Program-made: the position numbers and the translations under genes
Source of the DNA: Ruminococcus sp. AM36-2AA
GTDB lineage: Bacteria; Bacillota; Clostridia; Lachnospirales; Lachnospiraceae
Assembly (NCBI RefSeq): GCF_003461955.1
Contig: NZ_QTYB01000001.1
Span: 240,332 to 304,331, forward strand
DNA length: 64,000 nucleotides
Reading direction: 5' to 3'
Shown here: piece by piece, positions 60,545 through 64,000 of the stretch
Position numbering within the stretch: the first letter of the stretch is position 1
Layout of the letters: every line of letters starts with the position of its first letter
The notes under the pieces: generated by a model
The model's input: the letters and a program-made list of their open reading frames with translations, nothing else
Told to the model about the DNA's origin: nothing
Database searches by the model: none

Positions 60545-60966
60545 TATTTTTCATTCTCCTCTACATTATTACTCTGATTGCCATTTACAATTTTATCAAT
60601 TTGATCTGAGACATAATCGATTACATCTTTCCCAGTTTTTCCGATGGCTTGAATATTATCGGTTGTTAAATTGTCCAAAGCCAACATCGTATACATGGTA
60701 TCTTTTGAAGGAGCAATGACAACTAACAACGCACTTATAATTAAACCAACAACAGATTTTTTGAAACATTTTTTAATATTTAATATTTTATTTTGGTCTT
60801 TTTCATCATCTTCGTTATAATATGGACTATCTATGACTATTAAAAAATATATTGCATTTCCAATTCCGACAAGTATTGCAGCAGCTGCTGCTACTATAAA
60901 AATATTTTTTAATCCAGATAAAACATTAATTAAGTAAATTGACCACGGACTAATAATAGGATTCAT
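60544..60966 (-). CDS. Membrane protein, 140 aa, unknown
   Basis: Two or three helices (NIFIVAAAAAILVGIGNAIY, FKKSVVGLIISALLVVIAPS) and a charged tail DQIDKIVNGNQSNNVEENEK. It is inserted between the two NAD-pathway genes with 1-bp overlap to the NAMPT-like gene, so it is co-expressed with them. Not recognised. Confidence 0.7.
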   Translation of the reverse strand: MNPIISPWSIYLINVLSGLKNIFIVAAAAAILVGIGNAIYFLIVIDSPYYNEDDEKDQNKILNIKKCFKKSVVGLIISALLVVIAPSKDTMYTMLALDNLTTDNIQAIGKTGKDVIDYVSDQIDKIVNGNQSNNVEENEK

Positions 60967-60984
60967 AATTAAAATACCCCCGGA

Positions 60985-61797
60985 TCATTTTTTTCTAAAC
61001 TCTTCAACCAGTTCAATCTTTGGACTTTCTGTATTTGTAAGAATACTATCTGTAGTATAAATCTTTTCAATAAGTCCGTTATTTTTAAGCAGCTCTCCAT
61101 CGTAAATTGAATTTTCACAATGAGTAACATACAGATAAATGTTTGTTGCACCAAGTTCTTTGAGTTTCAATGCACTGTGATAGAATGTTCCACCTTTGCT
61201 GCAGATATCATCAACAATAAGAATATCTTTACCTGATAGCTGATCAATTTCGCCAGATAAATCTAAACCTTTAATCTCTCCAGTTTCCCAATCTCTATTC
61301 TTAATGCCGAAGGCATATGGAAGATGCACTGCTGAAGAATATCTCTTCATAGATCCTGCGTCTGGATAAAACATCATGAGATTATCACTTGCAATCTTCT
61401 TAACAGCAGTTTCAATCATTCGATTCGGAGATTCTACATGTATTTTATTAAATAATGCGACAGATACATCAGAGTGAGGATCTAAAACTTCTACCTTATC
61501 AAAATGTAACGAATTAATAGTCTGAGCGAAGTATTTTAAAGTGAATATCTCATTTTCTTTTTTAACTCGATCCATACGAGCATCTGGAATATAAGGCATG
61601 TATAAATAAGGCATTACTTTATGATCCCAACAGTATCGTGCAATATAAACTACTGCTGCGAATTCTTCCATTGAATCAAAAAACCATTCAATAACACTTC
61701 TATGCCATCCTCTAATAGATGATGGAATATTCTTAAATAAAAATGTTCCATCTGGATATTTATCAAGTTTGATTTCTACGCCGTTTAATTTAATCAT
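60985..61797 (-). CDS. PRPP synthetase-like enzyme (candidate ADP-ribose pyrophosphate synthetase, Adps)
   Basis: About 270 residues from MIKLNGVEIKLDKYPDGTFL; GAGAGGGAAAGAGGA upstream fixes this start over an open frame beginning at 61959. The Prs pattern is clear: ARYCWDHKVMPYLYMPYIPD, EVLDPHSDVSVALF and the PRPP loop ILIVDDICSKGGTFY. It is shorter than cellular Prs (about 310) and lacks parts of its regulatory flank. In phages such enzymes next to a NAMPT homologue pyrophosphorylate ADP-ribose. Confidence 0.9.
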   Translation of the reverse strand: MIKLNGVEIKLDKYPDGTFLFKNIPSSIRGWHRSVIEWFFDSMEEFAAVVYIARYCWDHKVMPYLYMPYIPDARMDRVKKENEIFTLKYFAQTINSLHFDKVEVLDPHSDVSVALFNKIHVESPNRMIETAVKKIASDNLMMFYPDAGSMKRYSSAVHLPYAFGIKNRDWETGEIKGLDLSGEIDQLSGKDILIVDDICSKGGTFYHSALKLKELGATNIYLYVTHCENSIYDGELLKNNGLIEKIYTTDSILTNTESPKIELVEEFRKK

Positions 61798-61813
61798 TCC
61801 TCTTTCCCTCTCT

Positions 61814-62098
61814 TTACCAAGTAATTTCATTGTTTTGGTTCGATATAGATTTGTTTGATTTATATCTTTCAGTATACAATCTTTCAGTATACAAGTGTTC
61901 CAATTTCTCAAGTTCATCTTCAGTAAGATTTGCCTGCTGCATAATATCAAATATTTCACAAAGTAAATACGCCAGTTTTTGAAGATTTATTTCATATGGA
62001 TAATCTGGATAATTATCTCCTAGCTCATGATGTAACATCAAATCTATACATTCTGGTCTTTGTGATAGTTTTATAATTCGTTCTCTAGTTTGACCCAA
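61814..62098 (-). CDS. Hypothetical protein, 94 aa
   Basis: MGQTRERIIKLSQRPECIDL, mainly helical, with a duplicated LYTERLYTER near the C-terminus that reflects a short tandem DNA repeat (61868-61895). Lies 1 bp after the PurA-like gene. Not recognised. Confidence 0.65.
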   Translation of the reverse strand: MGQTRERIIKLSQRPECIDLMLHHELGDNYPDYPYEINLQKLAYLLCEIFDIMQQANLTEDELEKLEHLYTERLYTERYKSNKSISNQNNEITW

Positions 62099-62099
62099 T

Positions 62100-63209
62100 T
62101 TAGTTCACCTCAAAATAAAAATACTTTACTTTCCAATCGTCTTTAAATGTATCACGAACAGATAAAGCTATCTTTCCACATTCATTCATATGCGTTATAG
62201 CTAAAGTTTTCTGGCACGGGAGTCCTGCAGTTTTTATATCTGCTTGACATCTTTCATGTAATTCTTTTACATTTAACTTCCCATATCTCAAAGTATCCTG
62301 ATGTGGATTTGGAACATTGGTTAAATCTTCTATGTCCAGATTTATGTCCGGATTAATTTCTTCCTTATTACATTCAGTTGGGAACGCACCGGCTCCATGC
62401 CGCGTCATATATGTACGTGTCACATAACAAGCTTCTATATTAATTTCATCAGTCCAATTTACAGACTTTATAATTCTGGCAGGATTTTTAATACCAGTGT
62501 TAGATGGAGTAAGATGTGGATAATATTCAATATTATTTTGATCCAAAAGAAGCCCCTGCCCATTTTCAAATACTATGGTATCGTATCCATTAAGTAATTG
62601 ATCATTATTTACAAAATGTACATGTGACATCATAAAATCAAGATCTTCATAGTAATGATCTCGAAGCCCAGGATTTTTTACGGGATGAAATAATTCTTCT
62701 TCCTGTTCAGATAACGTAATTCCCATGCTTTTGAACATATTCATATAATATGACCATGACAATGAATATGAATTAATATGTTTTTTATATCGTTGAATTG
62801 TATTATAAATCCCCATTCCACAGCTTCCGTGTTTATTGTTACCACGACTTCGTTCAATAATTTGATTTGCCATCATATCAAGAGGATTTGTAATCATACA
62901 TTTTCCATGAACGTACACATAAGGTTCCCATCCTAATTTCTTTAACTCTTCCCATTCTTCCCTAAATACCAGAGGATTTAAAATAAAATCCTCCGGTAAA
63001 TAAGTATCTGCTCCGTTTAATGTTCCAGAGCCGAAATGATGAAAGACATGCCGGGTTCCGTCTGATTTTAATACTGTATGTCCTCTCTGAGCACCGCCAT
63101 TTGAACACACAACGATACAGTTATCTGCATTTTTAGTATAATAATCTGTTAATTTGCCCTTGCCCTCGTCACCAAAGTTTGCCCCGATGACAATTTTTAT
63201 ATCTTTCAT
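62100..63209 (-). CDS. Adenylosuccinate synthetase-like enzyme (PurA/PurZ superfamily)
   Basis: 369 residues, shorter than bacterial PurA (about 430). P-loop-like GANFGDEGKGKLTDYY keeps the catalytic Asp and Lys. CSNGGAQRGHTVLKSDG, KHGSCGMGIYNTIQRYKK and MTRHGAGAFPTEC follow. Family enzymes add aspartate to IMP (or, in PurZ, to dGMP for 2-aminoadenine DNA). The short length and the GSCGMG loop recall the phage/archaeal clade, but the retained Asp fits a PurA activity. No DatZ, MazZ or DpoZ partner is in the window. Confidence 0.88.
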   Translation of the reverse strand: MKDIKIVIGANFGDEGKGKLTDYYTKNADNCIVVCSNGGAQRGHTVLKSDGTRHVFHHFGSGTLNGADTYLPEDFILNPLVFREEWEELKKLGWEPYVYVHGKCMITNPLDMMANQIIERSRGNNKHGSCGMGIYNTIQRYKKHINSYSLSWSYYMNMFKSMGITLSEQEEELFHPVKNPGLRDHYYEDLDFMMSHVHFVNNDQLLNGYDTIVFENGQGLLLDQNNIEYYPHLTPSNTGIKNPARIIKSVNWTDEINIEACYVTRTYMTRHGAGAFPTECNKEEINPDINLDIEDLTNVPNPHQDTLRYGKLNVKELHERCQADIKTAGLPCQKTLAITHMNECGKIALSVRDTFKDDWKVKYFYFEVN

Positions 63210-63218
63210 ATGTTCTCC

Positions 63219-64000
63219 TTACCAAACAATAGCTCCTGATTCATCTGTTTCTGCAGAAATTACAGTGGATGAGGCTACTACAGGTTCATTATTTTCTGCA
63301 GCCGCAACTACAATCTTTACAATTTCATCTGCAATATTATCAAGACGATTAATGGTCCTAAAATGGTTATCATCAAGATACTCTGAGAAAGACTCAACTA
63401 TTCCTTCCAGGTCATATTCATTACGATGATTTACATTGATATGATAAATATCAAATTTCTCAGATGTTTCCATATATAAATCTTTAGTTTCTACATCTGC
63501 CTGAAGTGTATCGCCAGTTGTAATTCCTAATCCAGAACGGCGTCCTGATACTGGTAAGTACGGATTAAGACGTTCGTCTCCAATAGTAATAATTACGCCT
63601 TTTTTACCCCTATTCCAACAATCAAGTTTTGTATGACGAGATCCAAAATACCAAGCAGCAGTATAAGATTCATATGAGTTACCTCCGCCACCAAATTCAA
63701 AGTAAATTTTATCAAGCTGCTCTGCGATTCTAATATCTGATTCAAACTGAGAAGCCTGTATCGGATAACTATCATAAGCCAAATCTCCAATACCCATAAT
63801 CATAAATTCTACATCTTTAATCTGACCATATAATTTTGTCATGATTTCATTAAGTCTTTTTGCAATTTCTACTGCGGTCTGCCCCATAGATCCGGTGACA
63901 TCTAAAGCCAAAATAACCGGTAAAGTATTCGGATGTTCTTCATTATCGCAACATTCTCTAATAACACCTTTAGGATCGAGTGCTGCATCAATATTTTTTG
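63219..64000 (-). CDS. von Willebrand factor A domain protein (partial, N-terminus beyond the window)
   Basis: At least 260 residues; the frame is open at the right edge and reads NIDAALDPKGVIRECCDNEE before the MIDAS motif LALDVTGSMGQTAVE. GIGDLAYDSYPIQASQFESD and GKKGVIITIGDERLNPYLPV follow. A metal-dependent protein-interaction domain; phage vWA proteins of this form often act with AAA ATPases or tRNA-repair-type genes, none of which are visible here. Confidence 0.85.
   Translation of the reverse strand, partial: KNIDAALDPKGVIRECCDNEEHPNTLPVILALDVTGSMGQTAVEIAKRLNEIMTKLYGQIKDVEFMIMGIGDLAYDSYPIQASQFESDIRIAEQLDKIYFEFGGGGNSYESYTAAWYFGSRHTKLDCWNRGKKGVIITIGDERLNPYLPVSGRRSGLGITTGDTLQADVETKDLYMETSEKFDIYHINVNHRNEYDLEGIVESFSEYLDDNHFRTINRLDNIADEIVKIVVAAAENNEPVVASSTVISAETDESGAIVW

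Noticed and set aside
1..64000. CRISPR array associated with the TnpB-like protein
   Set aside because: No regularly spaced direct repeats were found anywhere in the window; the nearby structure resembles an omega-RNA instead.

Overview
The window looks like a chromosome segment of a gut Lachnospiraceae (Blautia-like) Firmicute. The signs are strong AGGAGG ribosome-binding sites, a bile salt hydrolase, PFOR (nifJ), maturation genes for selenium-dependent molybdenum hydroxylases, cobalamin nucleotide-loop genes, and many lipoproteins and cell-wall proteins. Genus is an inference from gene content only. From about 51.6 kb the sequence becomes visibly more AT-rich, with small tightly packed genes read leftward behind a tyrosine integrase beside a tRNA-Arg. 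That part is an integrated phage-like element that runs off the right edge.

Layout. 0-1.5 kb: end of a capsule/exopolysaccharide locus (CpsD-like kinase, Wzz-like protein). 1.5-6.6 kb: accessory zone with two unknown genes flanked by copies of a structured repeat, a decayed paralogue, an XRE regulator, an IS66 transposase remnant carrying a small insertion, and a TnpB-family protein whose RuvC catalytic acids appear lost, followed by a compact, highly folded RNA-like segment. 6.6-12.7 kb: RluA, pantothenate/CoA genes (coaX, PanT-like, coaBC), a cyclophilin lipoprotein, luxS and an SH3 lipoprotein. 12.8-20.3 kb: XdhC-like protein, cysteine desulfurase-like protein, DAACS symporter, YedF, small alarmone synthetase, DUF1015 protein and bile salt hydrolase. 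20.4-23 kb: MATE exporter, second full copy of the structured repeat, an orphan pair of microcompartment shell proteins and a 210-bp giant hairpin. 23.1-33.6 kb: one apparently continuous leftward operon in which a YfhO/GT2/GtrA glycan-modifying set leads into cobT-cobU-cobS-cobU'-cobC, a DUF975 membrane protein, and yqeB-yqeC-mocA. 33.7-51.6 kb: nifJ with an adjacent Rrf2 regulator, ABC-F protein, YbaK, secreted and cell-wall proteins, metA, ligA, an RluF-type pseudouridine synthase and tRNA-Arg(CCG).

51.6-64 kb: the mobile element. It encodes integrase, a HTH/Xis-like protein, an HPr-like protein without the phospho-histidine, a dUTPase, a RHH protein, NadE, a macro-domain protein, a nucleotidyltransferase, a NAMPT-like enzyme, a PRPP-synthetase-like enzyme, an adenylosuccinate-synthetase-like enzyme and a vWA protein. 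The PRPP-synthetase-like plus NAMPT-like pair is the signature reported for phage NAD+ reconstitution (NARP1), which defeats NAD-depleting bacterial defences. With the macro-domain protein and NadE beside it, this is a plausible NAD/ADP-ribose counter-defence island.

The strongest leads for something new are (1) the apparently nuclease-dead TnpB-like protein with its own omega-RNA-like downstream structure, (2) the NAD/ADP-ribose island, (3) the structured dispersed repeat and the giant hairpin, and (4) the orphan shell-protein pair. All calls come from reading the sequence; no database search was run.
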